Origin: Lepidostoma basale
Lineage: Eukaryota > Arthropoda > Insecta > Trichoptera > Lepidostomatidae
Length of the DNA stretch: 64,000 nucleotides
Direction: 5' to 3'
Assembly (NCBI GenBank): GCA_022606425.2
Contig: JAHDVF020000660.1
Location: 1 to 64,000, forward strand
This document shows, one piece after another, positions 54,367 to 63,756 of the stretch. The stretch's first letter is position 1. Each line of letters begins with the position of its first letter. Made by a program: the position numbers and the translations under genes. The notes under the pieces were generated by a model. That model was not told where the DNA came from and searched no databases. It worked only from the letters and a program-made list of their open reading frames with translations.

Positions 54367-54803
54367 TGGAAGAATAAGCACATGCGTATCGACAGCAAGA
54401 TCAGAATCTATAAAACATGCGTGCGACCTATCATGACGTACGCTGTAAGGACGCGGGCTGACACTGTGCGAACCAAGGGACTACTAAGAACATCGGAGAT
54501 GAAGGTCCTAAGATCAATTACTGGAAAAACCCTCCGAGATCGTGTCCGTAACGTAGACATAAGAAAAACCTGCGAAATAGAGGATCGTTCAGTGGGGTAG
54601 ATCCAGAAGAAGATACTGGTGGGACCATGTAGCCCGAATGGATGGTGATAGACTCGCATATACAGCCGCTTATGAAATCCCCTCCGGACCCCGCCCACCT
54701 GGAAGACCGCCTAAGAGATGGAGGGACATCTGGATCTCATCATCCGACGAGATATGATTTCTGTGTCACAGATCGTCAGATCTATTAAAAGAAGAAGAAG
54801 AAG
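54367..54803 (+). mobile_element. LINE E 3' end inserted in LINE E'
   Basis: Encodes NKHMRIDSKIRIYKTCVRPI, MTYAVRTRADTVRTKGLLRT, SEMKVLRSITGKTLRDRVR, then after a shift PPGRPPKRWRD-like residues and a (GAA)n tail. Flanked by ATAATCAACCTC at 54355-54366 and 54804-54815. Confidence 0.8.
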
Positions 54804-54950
54804 ATAATCAACCTCATGGGACTCGTCTTCGTGGAAGACCTCCTAAAAGATGGAAGGACAGCTGGGAGTCTACCTCACAGGAGGAGCAACACTCTGGAGA
54901 ACAGACCACATAAGTCTATAGCAAGGAAGAAGAAGAAGAATAACAATATA
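54804..54950 (+). mobile_element. LINE E' right part with (GAA)n tail
   Basis: Encodes GTRLRGRPPKRWKDSWESTS-like sequence and ends AAGAAGAAGAAGAATAAC. Resumes exactly after the inserted LINE E. Confidence 0.7.
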
Positions 54951-55440
54951 GTCATAGACAACATTAGCCGACAAACGGGCAACTGTTCGTGCGAGTCTTT
55001 GACCTTTGAATGCAACTGTCTATAATATCTGTTGGGTAGGGTCGGGTCTAACTTTACTTTCATTTCCCACTGTGGGAACTCGCTATTATGTATATACAAA
55101 TATAATATAAACCCAGCCGGCTTCCTATTCGACTCGTTAATTGTATTTGAATCAGCCATTACCACGTTACCAGTCATTGCCATTGTTCCGGGGTTAAAAG
55201 AAATGGCAGAAGCGCAATGGTATTGACGTAAGAAACCCGTGTGATCGTATCTAAAGATGCGCTGATCATCGAGAAAGAGAAAACTTACGCTTCTTCTTAT
55301 TCCTGGAGCATCGCAACTCATTGTCTTTGTTGACTGTTGGGGTCGGGTCTTCTCCATCTCAGGCTGTACTTCTTAGGGTTCTGAGTATCGCCCTCACTCA
55401 AGCCATTTCTCTGCAAGACGCTATTGCACTGAATCATCCA
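54951..55440. other. No gene recognised
   Basis: More mixed composition, with short frames on both strands and no known domain. Confidence 0.4.
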
Positions 55441-55444
55441 CGTG

Positions 55445-56162
55445 TTCCTGGGTCATTTATTTTATTTCATTTATTTATTTGTATAAAAATCACAAACATT
55501 ACAGACATATAATTCCAGATCGTTTGCAATTACATTATAAGAATTTATAAGAGAAGCATAAAAAATACATTAAGATTAAGAATTAGAAAGAATCATAACA
55601 TTGATATTGCATCCCTGAGGCAATTCACACTATCACGAAATATGTAGACCCCCGAGGCGACACGTTGTAAAAATATTGGCAGGTTGGTTCTGCAGCGCGG
55701 CAAATAAAATAATATGTGCTGTCTTTGACGAAGGTAATTAGGGACAAATAGACCTACATCTCTCAGGACATCTGAGTTATGTATATGGCCGCCAATCAGC
55801 TGAAAGAAGTGAACTCCCAAGTGGATATTCCTCCTTCTCTCCAATGATTGGTAGCTTAGCATACCTAGCAAGAATTCAGTCGGAAAGAGCCACGGGTGAT
55901 AACCGCGCTCTTTGAGGTAAAGATAGCGCAGAATTTTTTTCTGCACTCGCTCCACCATCAGAGAATACTGGATCCCATGCGGTGACCAAATAATGGAACT
56001 ATATTCCAGCCAACTTCTTACCAGGGAATTATACACCCGAAGTACCTGAGTGTTTGAAAATATCTTGGCATTCCTAAAAACAAATCGAAGCATTGTATTG
56101 GAACTATTACATAGAGCAACTATGTGAAGATTGAACGATAATTGAGCATCGAACATAGTTTT
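55445..56162 (-). mobile_element. CR1/Jockey-like LINE (D-related), longest C-terminal frame
   Basis: The minus frame (56201-55593) encodes FVFRNAKIFSNTQVLRVYNS, LVRSWLEYSSIIWSPHGIQY, ERVQKKILRYLYLKERGYHP, FLLGMLSYQSLERRRNIHLG, GLFVPNYLRQRQHILFYLP and CLRDAISML. About 190 codons are open. Related to LINE D but a separate subfamily, shared with 8397 and 9229. Confidence 0.75.
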
Positions 56163-57230
56163 TGGATAGATTTTTGTTTGTGATGACAACTTTAAGTGCA
56201 CTATTCATTTTTTGGCCTGCCCCAACCCTGATTTCAATATCCCTCTCTACTCGCCACTTGTTCCTCTACTTGCTCCAAATTTTCACCATTCGCGCTAATG
56301 TTGCAGACTGTCATGATTTCTTCTTTTTGAAAAATCATTACCTTGGACTTATTCACATTCATCATCAGATTATTTCGCATGCATACCTCGTACATACTAT
56401 TCACCAGGACTTGTAGTTCATGCTCGTTGTCTGCAAGTAGGACAGCGTCATCCGCATACAAGAGACAGCTTACTGACACTCCGCTCATTTTGACACCTAC
56501 ATCCCAACTCTTTCATCTCTTTCATATATCTTATATGTAATATTAAAATGGTATTTGCTTTTCTTGTTTTTCTAATTGTACTACATTGCTTATTTATACT
56601 CCTTTTTTAATGGTCTTATGTTTTTTTACTATTTTTTTTAAATTGTTATCATAGACAAATGTCTGCAATGTTAATGATTTTTTTTTTCATTATTTACAAT
56701 GAAAGAAGTTTATTAGAAGCTAGATGGCAGTGCACAATGGTGTTCTTCTACCCTTATGTATGGAAGCGAAGCATGGAAATGGCAAAAGAAGGATGAAAGT
56801 AAAATAAATGCAGTAGAAATGAGATCTCTTAGACGAATGTGTGCATACTCTGTGTATGATAGAGTGTCGAATGAAAATATAAGAAGTGAATGCGGTGCGA
56901 ATGATGGTGTCATGAACAAAATAATGAAAGGATCATTAAGATGGTTTAGACACATGGAAAGAACGAATAAAGAAAGGATGGTTACAAAATATATATGTTA
57001 ATGATGTAAATGGAACTAGAAATAGAGGAACACCGAGGAAAACGTGGCACGATCAAATATTGAATGTCGGCCACGTGAGGAGTTAGAGAAATCGACGCGC
57101 GTGCGTGACACGATGTATGAATGTTGAGGAAGCGAGAAAAATATGTCAGGAAAAGAAGTGAAAAAAAGTGTGGCAGTCCATTATTTCTGCCTACCCCTTC
57201 GGAGACGGCGTGATGGTTAGTTAGTTAATT
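56163..57230 (-). mobile_element. LINE A with a 5' inversion (probable twin-priming product)
   Basis: 56163-56500 is LINE A on the minus strand ([20 protein letters not shown] ... KNLSK). 56720-57230 is LINE A on the plus strand from RMAVHNGV to the (GTTA)n tail. The outer end of the inverted part and the inner end of the direct part are neighbours in intact LINE A (28640). 56501-56715 between them is AT-rich filler of unknown origin. Confidence 0.7.
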
Positions 57231-57512
57231 AGTTTATTGTAATTTTGAATTAGATTGAAATACTGTCATGAACATAGTTTGTAAAACCCTGCTTAAACAT
57301 ACACATTTATATATTCACTTAAAACTGCCATAATGTTATTATTCAAGGTTTAAAAGATATTATTTTGAATTAATCATTTCGTTTCAGACAATTTCCATAC
57401 CAACTGTAATTATAACAAAAGAAATGTGTTCGGTATGCAAAAATACATTTCAAAGTGTTTTTTTTGTGTTGCGATGCTTCGAAAACACATCCTTATCATT
57501 GAGAATACATTA

Positions 57513-57605
57513 TAACCAACTAATTAACTAACCATCACTCTGTTTCACCGAAGGGGTAAGCAGAGAGGATTGACGGCGACACTGTTTGATGTGACGCACT
57601 TCTCT
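57513..57605 (-). mobile_element. LINE A/B 3' end, minus
   Basis: TTAACTAACCATCACTCTG ... GACTTCTCTGGCC. Diverged. Confidence 0.5.
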
Positions 57606-57964
57606 GGCCACCGTTTTATATTTCCTAACCATCTTACCACCCGATACTTTTTCGTAATTAAATTTAGGATTGTTATAAAATATACATTTTCCCGACCCGA
57701 CAGACGTCCTACCCGAACGTTGGCTTGCCTGCTTTTAGCTGGTTCAGCAAACGTTTTTTCGATATTCGTATTTTCGACAAACTATATACTCAATACTCAC
57801 GCAATTGTGATACATACCATACATGGAATATCGAAACACAGTGAACAGAATTTCAAATCTACGCCACGCTACAACGCAAGTTATTATTTACATGTTTAAA
57901 TCAAATATACTATTATATATTCGACATCAGCGCCATATATGGTAAAAAAAAACTTTTTTTTGTT
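57606..57964. other. No gene recognised
   Basis: Mixed composition; no domain or repeat family recognised. Confidence 0.35.
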
Positions 57965-58091
57965 GTTGTTAAATCGCTCTTTGCATCATGTCAGCATGAG
58001 CCAAATCGATTTAAAGGGTATTTTAGCTATCATATTGATTCTCGTGACATGTGATAGGTACCTTATCTATCGCCATTTTATTGTCACGTGA
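57965..58091 (-). mobile_element. SINE1 body, minus
   Basis: AAATCGCTCTTTGCATCATG ... CGCCATTTTATTGTCACGTG. The head is missing. Shows the empty site for the insertion at 38506. Confidence 0.7.
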
Positions 58092-58109
58092 ATTCCTCCT
58101 CTCCATTGC

Positions 58110-58400
58110 CCGCTGGGTCACTTGGACTCACATCAGTCTGCAAAACAGGAAGCGAAATTAATGAATCAGAGAAAGGACCAAAGTTGCGGACGTAGCGTGC
58201 AAAATAGCCTTGTGGAAGTGGAATTGGGCTAGGACAATGGATGATCGCTGGACAAGGCGCACCCTGGAGTGGCGACCGAGAACATAAAAATCCTGTCAGA
58301 CCACAAACCAGATGGTCTGATGACATCAAAAGAGTGGCAGGAGGTCATAAGTCCCGCATGGACGAGGGACAGGCCTAGGGATTGAATGAGCGAAGCTGAC
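58110..58400 (+). mobile_element. LINE J (RTE-like) C-terminus
   Basis: Reads IRERTKVADVACKIALWKWN, MDDRWTRRTLEWRPRT, then QTRWSDDIKRVAGGHKSRMD in shifted frames. Same C-terminal architecture as LINE F. Confidence 0.65.
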
Positions 58401-58773
58401 AAAAGGTGCCATTCGCACAGCTTCGGAAATCGCTGGAAATCCGTCCCATGTTATTCTTATAAAATGTTGTTTACATATTTGCAATTTCGCAGTCGAATGC
58501 TAGATCTAGTTTGTGTATACTGTTTTAGAAATTTTACGCAAACTATTAATTGGACATTGTTAAAAATGTCACGCGTGTGGCGACATCGCCAACGCGGACG
58601 AAATAAAGCAAACACTGCGTGCGGGACTTTCACTGCTTTTACAACGCGTCGTCAAAGTTGCATCTTGAATACTAAACACCTGATCACCATACCTCGTGAT
58701 CGATCCACTCTTTTTCCGCTTCGAAGGTCTTTGAATTTTGACCAGGCACTTGTGCAATTTGAAAGATATGAAA

Positions 58774-59080
58774 AAACTAACTAACCATCACGCCGTCTCC
58801 CCGAAGGGGTAGTCAGAAAGAATGGACTCCAACACTTTTCTTTCCTGACATATTTCTCTCGCTTCCTCAACATTCACACATCGTGTCATGCACGCGCGCC
58901 GATTTCTCTGACTCCTCACATGGTCGACATTCAATATTTGATTTATTTGATCGTGCCACGTTTTCCTCGGTCTTCCTCTATTTCTGGTTCCATTTACATC
59001 ATTAACATATAATTTTTTTACCATTCTTTCTTCATTCATTTCCATATGTCCAAACCATCTTAATGATCCATCTTTGGACT
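58774..59080 (-). mobile_element. LINE A 3' end, minus
   Basis: The minus frame encodes [39 protein letters not shown] and [20 protein letters not shown]. 85 codons open; tail AACTAACTAACC-type. Confidence 0.75.
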
Positions 59081-59127
59081 TCGTACATTGAAAGATATGA
59101 TAATTAATAAATACTTGTTCTGACTAA

Positions 59128-59737
59128 ATATCAAACCATCACACCGTTTCCCCGCAGGGGTAGGCAGAGTGAATGGCTCTCCACACTACTCTATCCTGGC
59201 AAACCTCTCTAGCTTCCTCCACATTCATACAACGAGTCTTACACGCACGTCTATTCCTCCGACTTCTAACATGACCAACCTTTAAAATTTGATTAATTTT
59301 GCTCGGTCTGCCTCGACTGCGTACCCCATTTACATCATTAAAGTATACTTTCTTAACCATTCTTTCTCCATCCATGCGTTCCATATGTCCGAACCATCGC
59401 AGCGATCCTTTCATAATTTTGTTCATAATACCTTCTTCCGCTCTACATTCCTTCCTTATATCAGCATTTGAGATTCTGTCGTATATCGTTCTACCACACA
59501 TACGTATTAGGGACCTCATCTCTACCGCATTTATTCTGCTTTCATCCTTCTTCTGCCAGTTCCATGCTTCGCATCCTTACATTAGGGTTGGAACCAGAAC
59601 TCCATTGTGAACGGCCGTTTTCGCTTTCATTGAAAGATTCTTGTTTCCGTTAACTATTCTTAAAGCTCCATTCACTTTGTTACCCGCACCAACCCTTCTT
59701 TCGACGTCACTATCCGTTCGACCATCTGTTGTGCAAT
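59128..59737 (-). mobile_element. LINE B, minus, between 40-bp direct repeats
   Basis: The minus frame encodes [60 protein letters not shown] and [20 protein letters not shown]. 126 codons open. Flanked by 40 identical bases at 59088-59127 and 59738-59777. Confidence 0.8.
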
Positions 59738-59770
59738 TTGAAAGATATGATAATTAATAAATACTTGTTC

Positions 59771-59855
59771 TGACTAACTAACAAACTATCACGCCCTCTC
59801 TCCGTAGGGGTAGGCAGAAAGAATTGACTGCCATAATTTTTTCATGATATTGTAC
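59771..59855 (-). mobile_element. LINE A 3' end scrap, minus
   Basis: GACTAACTAACAAACTATCA ... GAATTGACTGCCATAATTT. About 85 bp. Confidence 0.55.
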
Positions 59856-60008
59856 AGGCGGCCCACGACTTTCGAACGTTCGCACAATTCGCTATTTTGC
59901 ACATTTTCGACCGTCGTTTTTTGTTTGATAAACGATCGCTCACTTGTGTCTCACGTGCAGTCGCTCTCATCTCCGTTTATACGTTTAAAACAAGTTCAGT
60001 CTTGTTAT

Positions 60009-60205
60009 TTCTTACAGGCGTGATGTAGTCTGTCTAGTATTTTTTGTAAGTCATTATTGTTTTCAGCTATGATTATAGCATCGTCTGCATAACATACCAC
60101 ATTGACAATTTGCTCTCCCATCCTATATCCCAGTTGAAGCGATTGGGTCTCCTCTATAAGTTCGTCCATTATCAGATTGAACAGAAAAGGGCAGAATAAT
60201 TTATT
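60009..60205 (-). mobile_element. LINE E-type reverse transcriptase palm fragment
   Basis: The minus strand encodes PFLFNLIMDELIEETQSLQL, GYRMGEQIVNVVCYADDAII, then AENNNDLQKILDRLHHA. Motifs B (end) and C are intact. Confidence 0.75.
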
Positions 60206-60221
60206 ACTTTTTTTTTTAATA

Positions 60222-60905
60222 GATGACGCTAGTGTAGAGTGAACTAAAATATGTAAAGATAAGCGCGAGATTCTAGCATATATACAAGTTCCAAAAATTT
60301 GTCAGATGTGGTGGTCATAAGGGAGGAATGGGAAATGTTGTTATACATAAAGCGATCGCTCAACCCAACCAATGACAGGTTATAAGTCCTGTAAGCGCCT
60401 CGGCCACCACCTTTTGTTCCCAGAAAAACAATTTACATCTTCGTCTCTATTGAGATACAATTAATCCTTATTAAAAAATAATTTAACCGCAATGGGTAAA
60501 ATCAAGTATTTGTCTACAAGAATTTGTAAACTCAAGAATTAATTGTATCTCAATAGAGACGAATATGCAAATTGGAAACAGAATATGGTTGATCAAGGTG
60601 TTTACAGGACTTATGACCTGTCATTGGTTGGGTTAAGCGCACGCTCCTTGTAATACAACATTCCCCATTCCACCTTCCTTCTTATGATCACCATGTCTGA
60701 CAAACTTTTTTTTTTGGAAGTTGTATATATGTTAAACTCTAAGACTACTCTTTACGTGGAAGTTTATACAATCTACATACTAACGCCATCTATGAAGATT
60801 TGTGTTTATTAAGCATTAAGCCGAACATCTTTTTTAACACAATGTGAAAGGCTACCGCCATTAGCGCATTGCTAGAAGCCGCCTGGAGATGTCACTCCTA
60901 TCTAT
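60222..60905. repeat. Two repeat X copies head to head
   Basis: 60222-60530 is minus and 60536-60905 plus. They meet near GTCTACAAGAATTTGTAAAC. Shared features: CTCAATAGAGACGAA, GTCATTGGTTGGGTT and CCATGTCTGACAAA. Confidence 0.7.
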
Positions 60906-61004
60906 TGTAAACATTTAAAATGTTTTATTTATTTTTATTTTTTATTTCCACTACTATTATTATGTAAATATTATTGATCGTGTAAGGGACGCTTTAGACT
61001 TTCA

Positions 61005-61135
61005 TTTGCACTGCATTCGCTTCTTATATTTATCTATCGTGAACTGATATATACACATTCGTCTAAGAGGTCTCATTTCTACTCCATTTATTCTACTTTA
61101 TCATTCTTTTCTCAGTTCCACGCTTCACTTCTATG
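61005..61135 (-). mobile_element. LINE A/C scrap next to the exon 2 acceptor
   Basis: GCACTGCATTCGCTTCTTAT, CATTCGTCTAAGAGGTCTCA and TTCCACGCTTCACTTCTATG match the minus view of the A/C ORF. It ends about 45 bp before the splice acceptor. Confidence 0.6.
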
Positions 61136-61181
61136 AAATAATCTAACATAACCTAATCCAACCTAACCTATTCTGTTCCAG

Positions 61182-61282
61182 GTCGTGCGGGGAGTGAAGT
61201 TAGAAGAAAGTCATGTTAAAAGAAGAAGAAGCACGGACCAACAGCTGAGGATTGTTTTATACTACGACAACTCTGTATATAG
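61182..61282 (+). CDS. Leishmanolysin-like peptidase, coding exon 2
   Basis: 101 nt, codons 82-114 plus the first two bases of codon 115. It encodes VVRGVKLEESHV, a basic run KRRRS, then QQLRIVLYYDNSVY. The last part is the conserved start of the mature M8 domain (a beta-strand of the L-R-I-x-x-x-Y-D-x-S-V type in the family). The basic run before it is a plausible furin-like processing site (inference). The acceptor is TTCTGTTCCAG ending at 61181; the donor AG|GTAAGATT is at 61283. Phase 0 in and phase 2 out match exons 1 and 3. The acceptor lies about 46.8 kb from exon 1, across an intron packed with mobile elements. Confidence 0.9.
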
Positions 61283-61381
61283 GTAAGATTGCATTCTTTA
61301 ACCTTTGAGTAGTGACGTGGTTAGTTCATGTCATTAAAAGTGATGTGTTATTATAAATTTATTTATGTTATTAACAATTAT

Positions 61382-61965
61382 TTACAGCTTCCAAGAGATG
61401 GGCATCTCATTACCCATTTCTACAAATTAATCAGGGGATATTTCGAGAACTCGGCCGTGCTAGAGGGTGTTGGTCTTTTTGTCCCTGATAGATTTCTCCG
61501 CGACAGCGACAGCACAGATTGTTTTACCTACCGGCCACCAGAACCAATATGCCTCTGGTGACACCGGTGAGAAGAGCAATTAGTCTGCTGAACGCGGTCT
61601 ACTCGGAGATCGACGTATTTAATATTAGTGAAGGTACGTTCAGGAGACAAATACTCTTGACTTTAGAAAGTATCTTGTCTTCCTAATGTTCCTGGTACTA
61701 TGTTTTATATTTATAATATTTTACCTGTACTCAATAGATGCCTTAAACATGTTGCTGTTTGTAATTTCTTAACTAACTAACTAACCATCACGCCGTCTCC
61801 CCGAAAGGGTAGGCAGAAAGAATGAACTGTCACACTTTTACTGATGCGGCACTCCATCCTTCTCTTTTCGCTCCGCGGGAGACGCGGTGTGATGGGTTGC
61901 GAACCTCATCGCGATGGGTTGCGAACCATTGTAATTTCTTTTGAGTTAATAAACTGATTTGATTT
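61382..61965 (+). mobile_element. LINE D 3' end in intron 2, split by a SINE-like insertion
   Basis: Codes FENSAVLEGVGLFVPDRFLR and PEPICLW before a stop, then a UTR with TAGATGCCTTAAACATG. The UTR is cut at 61770 and resumes at 61941 (TTGAGTTAATAAACTGATTTG). Confidence 0.75.
61771..61928 (-). mobile_element. Short element sharing the LINE A 3' end (GTTA-SINE), with target duplication
   Basis: 158 bp: tail AACTAACTAACTAACC, LINE A-like end to about 61850, then the family-specific part GCTCCGCGGGAGACGCGGTG and GGGTTGCGAACCTCATCGC, with a small internal repeat. Flanked by TTGTAATTTCTT at 61759-61770 and 61929-61940. The LINE D copy at 45762 shows the empty site. Confidence 0.8.
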
Positions 61966-62119
61966 GAACAATCAAATTGGTCAAAACAATTCACTTATAC
62001 ACGAAATATCTCCAAATTTACGGGAGAACCACATGAACCACCAGTTCAAATTTTCAAAATCAGAACCAGTATACTTATTTAATGAAACAATATAAACTAA
62101 TTTATGTATTTTTTTACAG

Positions 62120-62150
62120 ATTGGAACCAGAGAAGTTTGATCTCATTAAT
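62120..62150 (+). CDS. Leishmanolysin-like peptidase, coding exon 3 (31-nt microexon)
   Basis: A very short exon. It supplies one base to complete Arg115 and ten codons, LEPEKFDLIN. The acceptor TTTTTTTACAG ends at 62119, and the donor AAT|GTAAGT at 62151 is consensus. The residues continue the family pattern in which an L-x-P-E-K-F segment follows the Y-D-N-S-V strand. It ends in phase 0, which fits exon 4. Gene finders tend to miss exons this small, so it is listed separately. Confidence 0.88.
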
Positions 62151-62256
62151 GTAAGTATTGAAATGACTATTTTTATAAATTAAATATTGCATTTGAAAAA
62201 CTTTTAAAATACGCTGTATTTTCACAACACTCATTATTACACTCTTCACATACATG

Positions 62257-62283
62257 TTTCGGGTGGTTCTCGTCCTTCTTCAG
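62257..62283 (-). ncRNA. Hammerhead-like remnant in intron 3
   Basis: Minus strand: CTGAAGA ... GAAACA, but stem II pairing is poor (only GG/CC). Probably a decayed copy of the dispersed repeat. Confidence 0.25.
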
Positions 62284-62502
62284 TGTAAAAAAAATAAAAA
62301 AATTCATTACTTATATACTAATTGAAAGGGGTCTAGAGGTACGGGTAATTGTTATTTAATTAGGATTATAGGGCAATAGGAACAAATTAAAAATAGTTAT
62401 TTTAATGTGAATCCACAACACAAAGTGATATGATTGTAGATTAAATATTTTATATTAAAAAAATAGCATAATATTCCATTTTATTTATTTATTTATTTCC
62501 AG

Positions 62503-62585
62503 AATACAATTTTACCTGGTGCTGTGCAGTTTTGGGAGAAAACTCTTATGGTTAAGAAAACTACAGATGTCATTAAATTAAATAG
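62503..62585 (+). CDS. Leishmanolysin-like peptidase, coding exon 4
   Basis: 83 nt, codons 126-152 plus two bases of codon 153. It encodes NTILPGAVQFWEKTLMV followed by KKTTDVIKLN. The segment N-x-x-L-P-x-A-x-x-x-W is typical of the M8 N-terminal domain, where it precedes the first disulfide-bonded loop. The acceptor is TTTATTTCCAG ending at 62502. The donor AG|GTTTGT at 62586 is acceptable but weaker than the others. Phase 2 out matches the single leading base of exon 5. Confidence 0.88.
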
Positions 62586-62610
62586 GTTTGTACAATATAT
62601 ATTCTACAAA

Positions 62611-63060
62611 GATCTACGATGAATGATACAGGTTCAAACAAAATATGGTTATGACCACAAAGTTCCCAAACAAGTTTGGCCTACCGCCCCCTTAAAAAAT
62701 GATCGCCCCCTTTTCAAGTAAAAAAATTGCAACGCGCCCCCTTTTCGAAAAAATATAAACCGCCCCCAATTATGTAATACAAATATCCCCATTTAAAAAT
62801 AGCGGCCCCTTTTCAGAAATATATAATTTATCTTTGATCTACGATGAATGATACAAGTTCGAATAAAATATGGTTATGATCATAAGGTTCCCATACAAGT
62901 TTGGCCTACCGCCCCCTTAAAAAATGATCGCCCCTTTCAAAAATAAAAATTATGAGCCATCCCCGCTTTGAAATACAAATCGCCCTATTTCGAAAAAAGC
63001 GCCCCCTTTTCAGAAATCCTATGAAAAAATGGCCCCTTAAAAAAGAGCTTTAATCCTCGC
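62611..63060 (+). repeat. Tandem duplication, 225-bp unit, C-rich, in intron 4
   Basis: Two units start GATCTACGATGAATGATACA at 62611 and 62836. Each includes GTTTGGCCTACCGCCCCCTT and several further CGCCCC blocks. The units differ by many substitutions, so the duplication is not recent. Confidence 0.8.
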
Positions 63061-63183
63061 CCTCAAAACATGAAAACGAACGTTGCGCCAAAATAATATT
63101 AATAAGACATTTTACGTAGTATCAATTTTTTTTTTAATACGCTTAATCCACAAAATTGTTTACCTGATAATAGAGTCTACTTC

Positions 63184-63435
63184 TTCTTCTTTAGCCACTC
63201 TTCATTGCTGGATGTAGAACTCTTCAAAGGTTCTCTATTTTTCTCTATCCTGTGTGACTCTCATATTCTTCCCCCGACTGGAATTAGGTCTTCATCCCAT
63301 CTTTTTGGGCTCCTTTTTCCTTCCATGGTCTCCACTGATCAGGAATCTGGGTGCCCATCTCTCTGTTCCCTGTCCGTCGACATGCCGACACGTCCTGCCC
63401 ATTTCCAATTTGGTTTGGCAAAGCTTTGTATGTAG
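63184..63435 (-). mobile_element. LINE F/J-type 3' end in intron 4, (GAA)n tail
   Basis: The minus strand reads KLEMGRTCRHVDGQGTERWA, PRFLISGD and MRVTQDREKYRTFEEFYIQQ with stops. Tail TTCTTCTTC on +. Confidence 0.65.
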
Positions 63436-63537
63436 AGTCTACTGTTCTTTGATAATTTTATTCTGACTCCTTAATATAGGCAAACTGCAGTACACTTAAG
63501 TTATATCAATTTCTGTATTTGGGCGTTATATCATAAT

Positions 63538-63600
63538 GCAATCTATATAAATAAAAGCGAAAGTGTGTTATTGTGGTTGCAGTATTATATAAAAAAATAT
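63538..63600 (+). mobile_element. Helitron 5'-end-like scrap
   Basis: TCTATATAAATAAAAGCGAA followed by GTGTGTTATTG resembles the start of the Helitron at 51729. No 3' end found before exon 5. Confidence 0.3.
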
Positions 63601-63615
63601 TAATTATTCCCACAG

Positions 63616-63727
63616 AAAATGTTCTTCGCGTCAGGTGTTCGTTAAGAACGGAAGGACCCATTGTATTGGGACGTGTAAACCCATCACCACTTGTGGAGAA
63701 GTCCAAGTTCCAGAGACTCACCTTAAT
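63616..63727 (+). CDS. Leishmanolysin-like peptidase, coding exon 5 (gene continues past the window)
   Basis: 112 nt, completing Arg153 and encoding codons 154-190. Four cysteines are visible, in KCSSRQ, HCIGTC and TTCGEVQVP. The pattern C-x-G-x-C followed by C-G-E-x-x-x-P is characteristic of leishmanolysin-like proteins. The acceptor TTCCCACAG ends at 63615; the donor AAT|GTAAGT is at 63728. The exon ends in phase 0. The HExxH zinc motif and the C-terminal domain are not in the window, so the gene is only partly visible. A minus-strand LINE A fragment begins about 30 bp into the next intron. Confidence 0.9.
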
Positions 63728-63756
63728 GTAAGTTTAAATTTTATTTTGTATTAAAT

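Noticed and set aside
58386..58784. 132-codon open frame on the + strand
   Set aside because: No recognisable domain. It starts at the edge of a LINE J fragment and ends inside the target of a LINE A insertion. No splice or promoter support.
61140..61175. Interstitial telomere array
   Set aside because: Only about four degenerate CCTAA-like units, positioned where a branch point and pyrimidine tract are expected.
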